From NCBI RefSeq assembly GCF_036669915.1, contig NC_089318.1, positions 6,963,349-7,027,348 of the forward strand: 64,000 nt of DNA, given 5' to 3'. Positions within the stretch are counted from its first letter, which is position 1. Each line of letters starts with the position of its first letter. The notes under the pieces are model-generated. The model worked only from the letters and a program-made list of their open reading frames with translations. It ran no database searches and was not told the origin of the DNA. This DNA is from Pocillopora verrucosa (taxonomy: Eukaryota; Cnidaria; Anthozoa; Scleractinia; Pocilloporidae). A program made the translations under genes and the position numbers. Below, one piece after another: positions 37,901-46,722 of this stretch.

Positions 37901-40900
37901 TGATCATTTTCGTTGTTCTCATGAGCTTTAGTGTGTGATTTAGGGATGATAATGTAAGGAGAAATTACCGATAGATGCTTATCACTCTTAGAGCTCAAAG
38001 GGTTAGTAGGTACCGACGATTTGTCAGGTAAACTTGGCGATAGCCTGGGAGGTTACCTGAGAGGACCTGGACTAGCTTGCCTTTCAAGGGTCAGCAGTAG
38101 TAGTGATACTCGTAATCGCTTCATGTTAGCCAAACTGAAGTGAGGTCCTGTTTAGAGCGTATATGGAAAGATAAGCTTGACACTTTCATAAGCCTCTTGG
38201 TTTTGAAGGTTTATTGAGTTTTCATCGTATTTCGTTTGCACAGGTGATGCTCCGTGGTCCTGAGAGCCCCATTGAAATGAGTTTCTACAGCATAACCAAT
38301 ATTGGACGACTGAAGTAAGGAAGCTGGTCAATTCGTGTGTTTTCCAAGCTTTTTCCGTTTGGCTTTCCTAAATCTCCATTTCTTACACTCAACAGGTCAG
38401 TGAGAATTGAGCAAAACTCGGTTAACAGTGTCATCCTGAACGATCAGCCCCAGGACCCTCATCAAAGGTTTATGGTCGCGGGTAAAGTTGGCATAAATGC
38501 GACTGGATCCACCGTGGTTGCAAGGTGAATTAGCTGTGATATCATTTTCATGGAGCTGCTCGATCCAAGAATGCTATGTAATTATTCTTAGAAAGTATTC
38601 AAAGGTCTAAGCTTTTCTTTAAGCTGCGTTATAGTGAGATCCATCTTTTTCTATTTACCATGGATACCTGACTATTATAAATATCGAAAGTTCCCTCGCC
38701 AGTTGTCTGATAAATATTTGATATTCACCTCGTCTTTCTGCGTTTGCGTTGACCTCAGTCACCACATTTGTAACTGTACCCTGAAGTGTCCCTGTTAATT
38801 TTGTTTAGGGATACAACTTTGATGCCGAACATTCACGGTTTGATGCCTTTGGTGGCGCTAATCTTTACTCCCTTTGCTGAAATGAGGTAAATGCAATCAT
38901 TTGTTTTTTTATCTTCTAGTTTTCCATTCAACCGTTCAATTGCATTCCTTTTTTATAAATGAATTGTGTAATAGGCTGTTCAGTAGGCCTCGGTTGTTCC
39001 AAGGGTGGATAACGCTATCCGCCGGATAAATCTCTATCCGTCGAATCGCGTTATCCGCCCTTTGAAGAACTGGACCGAGACGGTTTACAGTCGCTCTTTT
39101 TTGTCCGCTAGTGTGCTCTGGCCGACCCAAATGATCTTGAAATATGCATGTTATTTGTTGCCTGACACAGGCATACTCGGAGAAAAAAGCACTCCGAGTG
39201 TTTCCGATAAGTGCTTCGGACCCTCTACCTCTAAGCTACAGGAGACTGATCATAGGTTTGGCCGTTTAACTAGGTCCATGGTGACAAACTTCCTGTATAC
39301 TGCTAGGATAGGGATATCGATATGTGATGTTTCTGCGCAATGATGATGTAAATGGAGATGTTCAATTTAAGCCTGGTAATTTAAGTGAAACATGGTGTTA
39401 TTCACTGAATGACACAGGCTTACTTGGAGAAAAAAGACTGAACTGTAATTTGCTAATTTATGGCCCTGTTTGGCGTTTTCGTGTTCTCTGAACGTTTTCC
39501 TATAATTCAAGCCACTGTTTTGACGTTACTCAGAGCTGACATGGTCTAAACTTTTTCTTCTCAGTAGAATCTCTTTAAATTCGTTCCTGTCCGTTTGTCC
39601 ACAGAGTTGATGGTGACAAGCGGCAGTACACAGGGGCGTTGGTGGGTTTGGGTTATGACCCTGCCACCAACGAAGCGCTTCTGCCGGATTATGACAGTGA
39701 GCTAGTATTTGAGGTGGATTTCAGGGAAAATGACATTGTCGATGTAAGTTGACAGCAAATGAGAGGTATTCGTTTTTCAGGGTGGAAGGTTTGGATATAA
39801 AGGAAATGTTACTTTCTGTGTTCGGTGGGAAAAGACAATTGGGACCTTAAGCAATCAGAACGGCAACGCCTAGGATGACTTCGATTAAAAAATGAATTTA
39901 TGTTGTAGTTAGAATTTCGCGAATGGCTGGATGTGTTTACCGTCTCTTCCGCGGAGAGGCATTTCATAAAATCTCAGATGGGTTTTTTTTTTTTTTTCAC
40001 TCAAACGTCGAATCTATAAATTCGAAGTTAGAGTAGGAAACCTATAGCCTGTCACCCTTTCAAGGTATCAAAGTACCTTTCACATTCATCGGGGCTTCGT
40101 GCAGAGTGACTTATCTTCTAAAATTGTTTGGCTGAGTAAAAAGATGCAAGCGTCCTCAATTTTTTTTCCATCCTTTGCCATCCCTACAGAGATTTTGTTT
40201 CTCCTTCACATGTAAATGGTTTTGCGTCATTTCAAACTTTCTTTACTTCAAGCCTCTGTCCATTTTAACTCTGATACTTAACGTCCGCTCCACAGATCAA
40301 TTTAGTACGTCGTGCTATTAATGAGATGTTTGAGAGTGAGGAGGCAATAGCTGGCTGGGGAACTCCAATGGTGGAGAGAATTCAGAATGTCAGCAGATCT
40401 TTGCTGCTTAAGTAAGGTTTTAGTTAAGTGTTTTTGATGATCAATGTCAGTATCTCAGTGACTGCGCACCCTACCCCTTCTCTAATCCCACATTAACCCT
40501 AACTTGTCATTAGTTGATTGTTGTTGACTTGGGGAGGGGTAGGTGGGCAGGTGCTCAAATAATGACATTGACCCGTTTTTGTTAACATTATTTTAGTGAT
40601 TGGTAGTGTCGTGTTTTTTTCTTTTTTCTTTTTTTTTTCCTTTCTTTTTTTCATGGGGCCGACGAAGTTGAACCTAGGTTGTATGGTGAGGGCAGGAATA
40701 AAATTGTCTTACTTAGGGAGGTCTGAGGGGATTCTTTTTTTTTTGTCCACCCACCGGAGTCCTCCCGCCTAAAAATAAAACCAAGTTAATCAGTGATTGT
40801 TACGCGCAAAATAGAGGCCAATCTTGTAGTATAGTGTTGTGTGTAGCCTTATTGATCTCCGACGTTCTCAAGTTTGTATGATGTTTGAAGTGAAAGTCGT

Positions 40901-42639
40901 TCAAATTGCGTATGATCGATTTCTTTAAATTTTTCAGAATTGTCTTGAAACGCAGGGAGAACAAAAGTCCATGCCCATTTCCCAGAACGGGCTACTGGAA
41001 TCAGGTAATTCGAGCATCGAACTGACGAATTTTCGTAAAGTGCTGTTTGAGTTTTGTACAATTCAAGACCAACTACCCACCGAAATACTTTATAAGAAAA
41101 AAATGATGACCAGGGAATCCACGGATGACACTGGTTTCTCACGTCATTTGTGGGAAAACGTGTTTGCATCTGACTGGCTGAGACGCTGGGCAAGCAAGTT
41201 TTGTTAGCCACTCATAGAGCGTCACTATGGAGACTCAATCCGACGAAGGGTTAACGCTCGAAACGTCGCCACTCTTTACAGTGGCTAATTTTAAGTATCA
41301 TTATAGCTGATAAAACCAAATTGTACTTCACTTTAGTTCCTGGATGCTGAGCTTTCTCAAGGACATTGCATTAAGAGTCAAAATCAGGCGAAGCAAAGAT
41401 CATGATCACTCCCTAAAAGCCTCTCCAAGTTGATACAGCTTTAAACCACAATTTATTTACTTGTCACAGATCGATCCTGCCTACCTTCTACAAGCAACCA
41501 CCAAAGAGTCAGATGCCGGTCAGCTGTTTACGTTACACAATGCTGTAGCTATCTCCGGCATACCTCTGGAGGATGAAGACGACGAGGCCAGGCAGAAGGT
41601 AGCCCTACTGCGGGAAAAGTTGGAGTGGCTCAAAAGCTTGGAAGGAAGGTAAACAAGTATCGGCCGCCTTAAATGTTTGCTTCTGTTCCTTGAGCAGCTT
41701 TGCAATGGGCCGAATAATTATGTTTGCGTTGTGTTTCAATTTTTGCCTCTTGGTTCAACTGAGTTTTATTTTCCTTCTGCCGGAAACTTTCTCGTATATA
41801 TGTTTATAAACGTGAAAATTAATAGGATAAGAAAACTGGACCTAGGTTAGCATTTATCAACAAAGTACATAAAATGCAAACCTTTTCGTGCTGATTGCCG
41901 GCAACCATACGGTAGAAAAAATGAAAATCAGTTATAGTACAGTTTGTGTTAATCACAGAAGTGACAAAGATTTCATTTCTCCTTGCAATACCAGTATACA
42001 GGGTTTTTAAATAAAAGCCAGTTATTGGCGGTCTACCGCTGTCTGTTTGGCACTCAGGTGTTTGGGTTTCGGCTTGCGGCCCCTTTTGCGGGGAAAGCCG
42101 CCCATTACACTATAGTCAGCTGCTTATGGAAAAATGTATTGAAAATCCTGCAGCACATTATCCAAAGAACAAGTTAAGAGAACAGACGGACTTCTCAGTG
42201 GGAAGGTGTTATATTGATTTAACTCCAAGTTCTCCTGGCTAATTTACGAGGAAATCCATAACTGAGGGGCTTATTGGAGAATTGCTAAGTAAATCCTTGG
42301 AGTTAAGAGGTGCCAAAGAATGCAGTTTAGTGGAAGGAAAATGTATTTCTCTCTTCGGTTCTTTCCTTTATATTCTTCTCTGCTGCTCTAAGGAGTTCAA
42401 ACAAGACAGTGACGGCTCACATGGTCAAGTGACATCGCTCAAATTAAAACAATTAATTGAAACGATCTTTACTTGCTAATGTTTCATTTTGTTTTGTGAC
42501 TTTCAGATCGTCAGAACAGTTTACTGAAGAAGTAGTTTGCCCTTTGTGCAATGTATTGTGTAGGCATCCACGAGGAGTCGCCATGCATCTGAGGAGCACT
42601 GGCCACATGGATATAGAGGCTTCTTTGTCTGAAGACTAG
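16987..42639 (+). CDS. TDRD9: TDRD9, DEAH-type RNA helicase with Tudor domain (piRNA pathway)
   Basis: TDRD9 (Drosophila Spindle-E) acts with PIWI proteins in germline granules to silence transposons. Forty exons join in frame to 1434 residues (human about 1380). Exon 1 is 16987-17150 and a TAA stands directly before its ATG. The next are 17464-17729, 19024-19325, 19765-19845, 20446-20601, 21158-21276, 22186-22232, 22370-22427, 23104-23188, 24007-24064, 24683-24787, 25896-25993, 26369-26500, 27627-27792, 28734-28797, 29000-29063, 29181-29219, 29427-29480, 30422-30498, 30597-30633, 30884-30991, 31536-31636, 31760-31840, 32466-32591, 33057-33120, 33871-33915, 34214-34321, 34501-34626, 35078-35167, 35578-35703, 36716-36847, 37317-37430, 38244-38314, 38396-38524, 38809-38886, 39605-39743, 40296-40411, 40938-41004, 41470-41648 and 42507-42639. 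Motifs seen: GATGSGKT (144-151), DEVH (243-246), SAT (276-278), QRKGRAGR (478-485), an HA2/OB region, a Tudor domain with YVDFGN (980-985), and a final C2H2 finger (C1402, C1405, H1418, H1424). Confidence 0.96.
17850..17968. repeat. Palindromic MITE-like repeat (CCTACCCCTCCCCTAACCCAAC), copy 1
   Basis: The arms 17,851-17,893 and 17,922-17,966 are near-perfect inverted copies, so the transcript would fold into a long hairpin. The arm core is CCCACCTACCCCTCCCCTAA. Related copies are at 40,442-40,571 and 48,681-48,808. The interior contains TTGATAACAGCTTAGGGTTAA. Confidence 0.75.
18436..18575. repeat. MITE-like element with TATCAACTGAGTT ends
   Basis: TTAGTGTTATCAACTGAGTT at the left, then GATGAAGGGCTAACACTTGA and ATGATGGCCAAATTACA, and a TTGATAATACTAAATAACC end. 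Same family as 10,815-10,925. It lies in TDRD9 intron 2. Confidence 0.65.
19396..19563 (+). repeat. MITE family B copy (right end lost)
   Basis: It begins ACTTTAACTCTCAAGATCTG. TTCTCCCCTCCAGCTGCTAC, AGATAAAGATAACAACTTCT and TGTTGGATAGTGTATAGATA follow, and it stops near TTAGGGA without the closing GGGTTAA. TDRD9 intron 3. Confidence 0.6.
20607..20760 (-). repeat. Degenerate MITE family B copy
   Basis: TTAACCCTTTAACTCCAGAA and GTGATTAACATGTAAC at the left are the reverse complement of the usual family B right end. The right end reads AGAGAAGAATTAATTACAAT. It is heavily eroded in the middle and lies just inside TDRD9 intron 5. Confidence 0.45.
21531..21742 (-). repeat. MITE family A copy, inverted
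   Basis: TAACCCTCTCACCCTTGATA at 21,531 and TGTAAAGGGTTAA at the right end. The interior reads as the reverse complement of the other family A copies (AAGGAAATGATCATCATGCA, GTCAGCACCTTGG, GTATGGAGAAT). TDRD9 intron 6. Confidence 0.65.
22452..22524. repeat. ATT/TTA microsatellite
   Basis: An interrupted run of ATT units in a TDRD9 intron. Confidence 0.7.
23370..23985. repeat. Region of irregular TGAC/TGAT repeats with an embedded MITE-like copy
   Basis: GACTGATTGACTGATAGATG, CTGATTGAGTG, GACTGACAGATGGATA and GATTGACTGAATGG recur without a fixed period from about 23,370 to 23,985. A copy of the TCAACTAAGTTGATAA / GAAGGGCTAACACTCAAAA family lies within it at 23,415-23,586. TDRD9 intron 9. Confidence 0.5.
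25590..25805 (+). repeat. Dispersed repeat with AAATTTTGCGCGGGAAAT core, copy 1
   Basis: It shares TTTGCAAGACAGTGGTT, GAAATTTTGCGCGGGAAAT and a following CCCCTC ... TTTGACCGC stretch with 49,795-50,035, same orientation, at about 80 percent identity. TDRD9 intron 11. Confidence 0.6.
26598..26802 (+). repeat. MITE family B copy
   Basis: CTGTAACTCGTAAGATCTGA at the left, then the family landmarks CTCCCCTCTAGCTGCTACAC and AGATAACAACTTCTACCCGA, and a GTGAAGGGTTAA end. TDRD9 intron 13. Confidence 0.65.
27150..27590 (+). repeat. Dispersed repeat (GACGACAACGAGAACGT head)
   Basis: The head GACGACAACGAGAACGTAGC is followed by AATGAGCAAAATAATAGCTC, GCACGTGCGTTTTAAA and, further on, ACATCCAGCCATTCGCGAAA. 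The last part recurs inverted at 39,838-39,975. It is of the kind that is widespread in marine invertebrate introns. TDRD9 intron 13, ending shortly before exon 14. Confidence 0.6.
27831..27955 (+). repeat. MITE family A copy, truncated on the right
   Basis: AACATCAGTATGCATATTCT, then ATGCTGACAAGGAGATTTTA and TTGGTGATCATTTCCTTTA. The right half is missing, replaced by the tandem repeat that follows. TDRD9 intron 14. Confidence 0.6.
27989..28132. repeat. Tandem repeat, period 55 bp, about 2.6 units
   Basis: Units start at 27,989, 28,044 and 28,099. Each has CCAGTCGGAATC, then ACGGAACGGAATCGGATA-like sequence and GATCTGGTGA. The third unit is partial and more diverged. Confidence 0.65.
30650..30860 (+). 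repeat. MITE family A copy, ends eroded
   Basis: TACATATTCTCCGTACTTT, GGTGCTGACAAGTTGAATTT, TTGGTGATCATTTCCTTAAT and a TGGTCACTCTAACAAGTC right part. It lies immediately upstream of TDRD9 exon 21. Confidence 0.6.
31100..31290 (-). repeat. Dispersed repeat with CCAATCAGATT core, inverted copy
   Basis: The minus strand matches 10,540-10,745 and 35,218-35,430. It includes the GCGGGAAAACGCGGGTGACC-like start and a GATTGGTCCAGAAAACTCGC stretch read on the plus strand. It starts about 110 bases after TDRD9 exon 21. Confidence 0.55.
31862..32050. repeat. MITE-like element with TTTCAGGCGCTCATTTA end
   Basis: GCGCTCATTTAATAAAATGG at the left is answered by CCATTTAAAAGCGCTTCGCT towards the right, an imperfect inverted repeat. 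The left part recurs at 47,553-47,640 (TTTCAGGCGTTCACTTGG). TDRD9 intron 23. Confidence 0.5.
35218..35430. repeat. Dispersed repeat with TCTGATTGGTTGAG core, copy 3
   Basis: CGTGAGTGACCAAGTTGGGA, AATCTGATTGGTTGAGAAAA and GACCAATCACATAACGAAAG align with 10,540-10,745. TDRD9 intron 29. Confidence 0.6.
36165..36612. mobile_element. MITE-like element with TACTGTATTAACTCGAATAAGCGCC ends
   Basis: The left end TACTGTATTAACTCGAATAA is complemented by the right end, whose plus-strand sequence includes GTGCTTATTCGAGGG and TTCGAGTAAAAACGGTA. The interior carries further GCTTATTTGAGG copies. It is about 450 bp, has no frame, and lies in TDRD9 intron 30, about 100 bases before exon 31. Confidence 0.65.
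37053..37253 (+). repeat. MITE family A copy, well preserved
   Basis: TAACCCTTTACACCCTAACA at the left and GGGGTAAAGGGTTAA at the right. CATATTCTCCTTACTGTTCT, GGTGCTGACAAGGAGAATTT and GTAAGGAGAAGTTAGA lie inside. It sits about 60 bases before TDRD9 exon 32. Confidence 0.75.
37789..38005 (+). repeat. MITE family A copy
   Basis: CCCTTTGCATCGTAACATCA at the left and GAGCTCAAAGGGTTAG at the right, with ATATTCTCCATACTATTCTG and TTGGTGATCATTTTCG inside. It lies in the next TDRD9 intron after the 37,053 copy, in the same orientation. Confidence 0.65.
38996..39062. repeat. Short repeat with GGATAACGCTATCC, copy 2
   Basis: GTGGATAACGCTATCCGCCG is followed by ATAAATCTCTATCCGTCGAA and CGCGTTATCCGCC. 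It is related to 14,238-14,310 and internally palindromic. Confidence 0.5.
39838..39975 (-). repeat. Truncated inverted copy of the 27,150-27,590 repeat
   Basis: AACGGCAACGCCTAGGATGA, AAAAATGAATTTATGTTGTA and TTCGCGAATGGCTGGATGTG are the reverse complement of the right part of 27,150-27,590. Confidence 0.55.
40442..40571. repeat. Palindromic MITE-like repeat, copy 2
   Basis: CAATGTCAGTATCTCAGTGA leads into CCTACCCCTTCTCTAATCCC. It is answered by GGGGAGGGGTAGGTGGGCAG and AATGACATTGAC. The arms are slightly less perfect than in the 17,850 copy. TDRD9 intron 37. Confidence 0.65.
41218..41325. repeat. Repeat with GAAGGGTTAACGCTCGAAACG core
   Basis: GACGAAGGGTTAACGCTCGA, then CTCTTTACAGTGGCTAATTT and AGCTGATAAAACC. 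It is related to the TATCAACTGAGTTGAT family. TDRD9 intron 38. Confidence 0.55.
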
Positions 42640-43095
42640 TTACAAGAGTAACAACTGCGAGAACTGGAGGCAAGGAGAGGAGAGCTTGTTAGGTTGCGCA
42701 CCTGTGCTGATATCGAAGGAAGCAAATCAAAGGTGGGCTGGTTACGTTACGTTTGAGAGCCAGTCACGTCTCAAGCTTGATCTCAAGAAAAGTTGTTGGT
42801 CCAAACGGACGGACACCGATCCAAGTTATTTGTTGAAGATCAGGTGATTCTGATCCATTGTGGGCATGCATTATGGGTTTGGTTTGACAGGAAGATGTTT
42901 ACGTTTGGTCGTTTGTGGAGCATGTAACTGTACTTCTATTCATGGAGCAGCTGATGTTTTCGAGGTGATCAGGTCTTTAAATCGTAGAGATGACAGCGTT
43001 TACGATCGCATGGGTCACATTAGGAACGAAAGTGACGGTGAAATGTTTATTGAACAAGGTGGTGATTATGTTAATGATGGTGGTGATGATGATGA

Positions 43096-43146
<51 letters not shown>

Positions 43147-45675
43147 AATTAATAACGACGACGACAGCATGATAGCACAGCATTTACGGACTTCAACGAA
43201 AAGACAAGACAAAGACATTGAGTGTAAAGATGTAGAGCACTAATCGTAACGATGGATGGTGATTTTCATGAATGGAGAAAATTTAACGTGCTTGTCGACA
43301 TAGTCATGTAGTTTTTTTTTTTTATTTGCCATCGTAGCTGGAAGTTTTGTGTGCGAACAAAAGCGATGAGAGGCGAAGCCGCGAGTGGCCTTAAGCGGCT
43401 TTTTTTGCTCATTTCTACAATTCTACTACTTGGCGCCTCAAATCGCACATAAAACCGTTAGATACCTGGGCTAATGATCTTCTTGTCGTTTTTGTTTAGT
43501 CTGATATCCCCTTTCCCTCCCTACAATGATCTCGCCTCCCCTTCGCAGATGACGGGGGGGGGGAGGGGGGGGGCTAAGGCGAAACCTTTCTAAACATTAC
43601 CCTTACGGCCACTTGGCAACTCAGTTATGATTGTTACATTTAATCTTCCAGTGGATTTATGTAATGGAATATTTTCATTGTTATGTTTGGGGAGGAGGGG
43701 GAAGAGATTGGGGGTCTTAATGTCCGCCAGAACTTAATTACTTTGTCGGTAATCGATTAAAAGTTTCGATCTTCGTCGGTTGTGGATAAATCTCGATTAA
43801 TGGTGAAAAACGTCAGTTAATTATTCATATTTGTTGAGTAATTCGTACGCCCAAGAACCTGACGTTTTTCTGGAAAGAGCCCGCGCTCCCACTGGGCCAT
43901 AAGTAAGTTTAATGACAGGAAATCCAATTAACTGAATCTTGAATTTAAAGTGGCTACCTCCTAAGCTAGAATGTTCTTCTTTGTAAATACGAATATTGTT
44001 AGTGTCGGATCAAGTCGGTTTTTGGTTTGTATTTAGGTGTCGCTTATCGGGTTTTTTTTTTTCGCGTTTTGTCAGTTATATTCTTCGGCGTTTGCCGCGG
44101 TCAACCCTAGTCAGACCCTCTTCTCTGTTAGAAGAAAACAAAAACAAAAAACAATTAAATTGCCATACGCTTTGTCTTAGACCTGAGCAACTGATGACTT
44201 CTTCCGTATTTTGGGTAGCCTCCTCTTGACACTCGAGTTTGTGAGAATTCAAGACAGTTGTTGAAACCCAGGCGCGCCTCGTGTCTCAGATATCTTGGAT
44301 AAAGTGTATAATTTTATGCGTTTCTTCACGATATGGTCGTACTGCCGACATAATTAATCGTTCAATAGATGATATGGAACCCTAGCGATGTCTCTTTTTT
44401 AAATTGGGGATTTTTTTCCACAAATAATGTATTATTCACGTTTTTCATCAATGCTGACTTACTGAGCGCTTTATTAAAAATCGGAAAATTTGTCTATTGA
44501 TTAAGATGGCCGCGAACAAATACCATGTATGTGTTAATAGGCATTATCCACGAGTTGTAATTCTCGCCCTAAATTGTACATTAACAGCAGGAAGGAAGCG
44601 TTGTTGTTTCAGCCGTTTGAAGTTTACACATCGTTTGATTAAACCATTAGAGAGGTAGTTTTAGAAATCAATTTCCCATCCAAAAACTATAAATGACTTA
44701 ATGTTACTGGATAAAATGTCTTAAATAACCGATACATACGAAAATAACGAGGAGCCAAAAGGTTAGAAAGGGATAAATTGACGAGAGAATTTGGTACAAA
44801 TGAATAATTCGCCGTTAAAAAGATTGTTTTTATCTCACTACCAACCAATTTTTCGCATATGAGCCGTTTATTTCTCAAGCAGATATTTAAATTTTCCCAA
44901 GGCTAAAAACAAAATCGTGTAATCCTTGCTAACTAAAGTGTCATTCAGGCTTTGAAGAGTTACCACTTCACTCGGCTTACACCCATGTTATTGCAAATAT
45001 TGTATTTCGTGTGGGAAATCACCACATGATCTGAAATTAATAAGTGAAGACGACCTTTTATTCACTCGCTTGCTTCTCGAACATAACATTTTCTTCAAGT
45101 AATTAGTTCTTGACGTGAAGTAAAATGCTTCATTAAAATACGGTATGGTCGAAATGTACATTTTTTTTTTGTTTGCTCTGCTTGAATAAAGTAGATTTCG
45201 TTCTGTTTTTTAAGGTTTTTCTTTAGTAGTTTGTTGCTTTACAGTATTAAAGTCTTGATCAGTTCATTGTCAATGCAAACTTATTGATTAGACTTCGCTT
45301 TATTCCAAAGAGCGCTAATTCATACCTTGTTAAAAGATTGATTACAGTGGAGATTGGTTCGGAAACTAATGAGACGTTTTCATACAAAATGTCAATTTTT
45401 GTGTTACCACTAGACAGATAGTGCAGTGCAGTTTCGAGTCGTGATTAGCATATGAAAGCATCTTGTATGATGATATATACATACACGCTTTATCTGTAGA
45501 CACGCTTTATCAGTAGACCTCTAGCTGACTGAAGATGATAGCGAAATTTTTCCTAAATGCGATATAACCTTGGAAACAGGTATCTCAGTCATTTTTAAAT
45601 AATTTTGGGAACAGGTGATACGGTTATCCGAAATGCGCAAATGCAAACGACCATTTAGCATCGGGTCTTTAAAAT
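42640..45675. other. Intergenic region between TDRD9 and the receptor gene
   Basis: No convincing gene. The first few hundred bases should be the TDRD9 3' untranslated region; I did not find a clear AATAAA at a usual distance. Contents include the GAC microsatellite at 43,079-43,146, G-rich tracts near 43,554-43,573, and T-rich tracts near 43,312 and 44,051. Regulatory sites for the receptor cannot be identified by eye. Confidence 0.4.
43079..43146. repeat. GAT/GAC microsatellite
   Basis: Several GGT and GAT triplets turn into about seventeen GAC triplets. This creates an acidic run in one frame and threonine or valine runs in others. I regard those frames as by-products of the microsatellite. 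Confidence 0.85.
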
Positions 45676-46722
45676 ATGGACACAAAACTACAGGAGAATC
45701 TTATTGCCGGTATGTTTCCAACTTCGAATTACAGTTTAGCTCTTGGAAAATCACAACCATTGAGAACTAATGCCGAATGTCCAGGATTGACAGCTTTAAA
45801 TGCAGTTTTGGGAGTATCGTGTTTTTACGGCACTGCCGCGAACTTGATCATTCTAATTTTTACGATTTTAAAGCATCGCCATCAGGGTTTAACGCCAGAT
45901 AGAATACTGATTACAAATTTTGCAGGCGTCGATCTCATGGCGTGTTTTATCAGTCTACCACTTCATGTAAGAGCTATAAACAGTCAATCGAGTATTGCAG
46001 ATAACCCTATATGCTTGTCAAGGTTTTTCACGATGTTCACTTGTTTTGCTGTGAACATCATGACACTGGCTGTCATAAGTATAGACCGCTATGACGCCAT
46101 CTGCCGCGCGCCTTTGCGTGAAATAACTTGCAAGAAGACCGCATATTTCCTTGTCTTCATTTGGTTGTTTGCAAGTTGTACCGCTGCAGCCGGGGGAACA
46201 GGACATATCCTTACTGCCGTGCGGGGCGAACACGCCTGCTACAGCCCCGGACGAGACGTCTCCTCTCATGCAATCATTGGCAAGACGGTGATGATTGCCG
46301 TCGTTTCTCTGTGGATCTTGCCTTCTCTTGCAATTGTGTTTTACAGATTCTACGCCATTCGAAAATACGTTCAGGATCACTCAACCCATTTACGAGACAC
46401 TCTGGGTGTTTCAGTGGTAAAAAGAGAAGTCAAACTCACCAAGATTTGCATCGTAATGATCACAACATATCTTAGTTTATGGGTAATGTTTGCACTCATG
46501 GTGTTATTAAGAAACAGGTTCTCCTCTTTGGAAGTTCATTGTGCGTATCTATGGTCGTATTCCTTGGCTTACTCCAGTTTCACCGTCGTACCAGTCGAGT
46601 ACATGATTCTTGACAAAAGAATTCTGGCTTATATTTGGCGAGAATGCGTGCGGAGAAGAACAGCAAAGGTTTCAGTGGAACTGGCCGCGACTAACCATGA
46701 AGGAGGCGAAACAATCACTTGA
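45676..46722 (+). CDS. Orphan class A (rhodopsin-type) G-protein-coupled receptor
   Basis: A single-exon frame of 348 residues with seven hydrophobic segments, at about 38-63, 77-98, 110-138, 155-175, 200-226, 252-278 and 289-312. Family marks: N56 in helix 1, D86 in helix 2, C113 and C188 for the extracellular disulfide, D137-R138-Y139 at the end of helix 3, W163 in helix 4, P216 in helix 5. Helix 6 has W269 without the usual CWxP proline. Helix 7 has VPVEY (305-309) instead of NPxxY. N18 is a potential glycosylation site in a short outer tail. The C-terminal helix 8 region has RECVRRR. The lysine that binds retinal in opsins is replaced (Tyr at that place), so it is not a functional opsin. 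The ligand is unknown; lineage-specific intronless receptors like this are common in cnidarians. It plausibly couples to G proteins at the plasma membrane. Confidence 0.9.
   Translation: MDTKLQENLIAGMFPTSNYSLALGKSQPLRTNAECPGLTALNAVLGVSCFYGTAANLIILIFTILKHRHQGLTPDRILITNFAGVDLMACFISLPLHVRAINSQSSIADNPICLSRFFTMFTCFAVNIMTLAVISIDRYDAICRAPLREITCKKTAYFLVFIWLFASCTAAAGGTGHILTAVRGEHACYSPGRDVSSHAIIGKTVMIAVVSLWILPSLAIVFYRFYAIRKYVQDHSTHLRDTLGVSVVKREVKLTKICIVMITTYLSLWVMFALMVLLRNRFSSLEVHCAYLWSYSLAYSSFTVVPVEYMILDKRILAYIWRECVRRRTAKVSVELAATNHEGGETIT

Noticed and set aside
42860..43243. 127-codon frame with a long aspartate run
   Set aside because: The run comes from the GAC microsatellite. The rest has no recognisable domain and lies where the TDRD9 3' untranslated region is expected.
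45676..46722. Opsin
   Set aside because: The helix 7 lysine needed for retinal attachment is absent; the corresponding residue is tyrosine.
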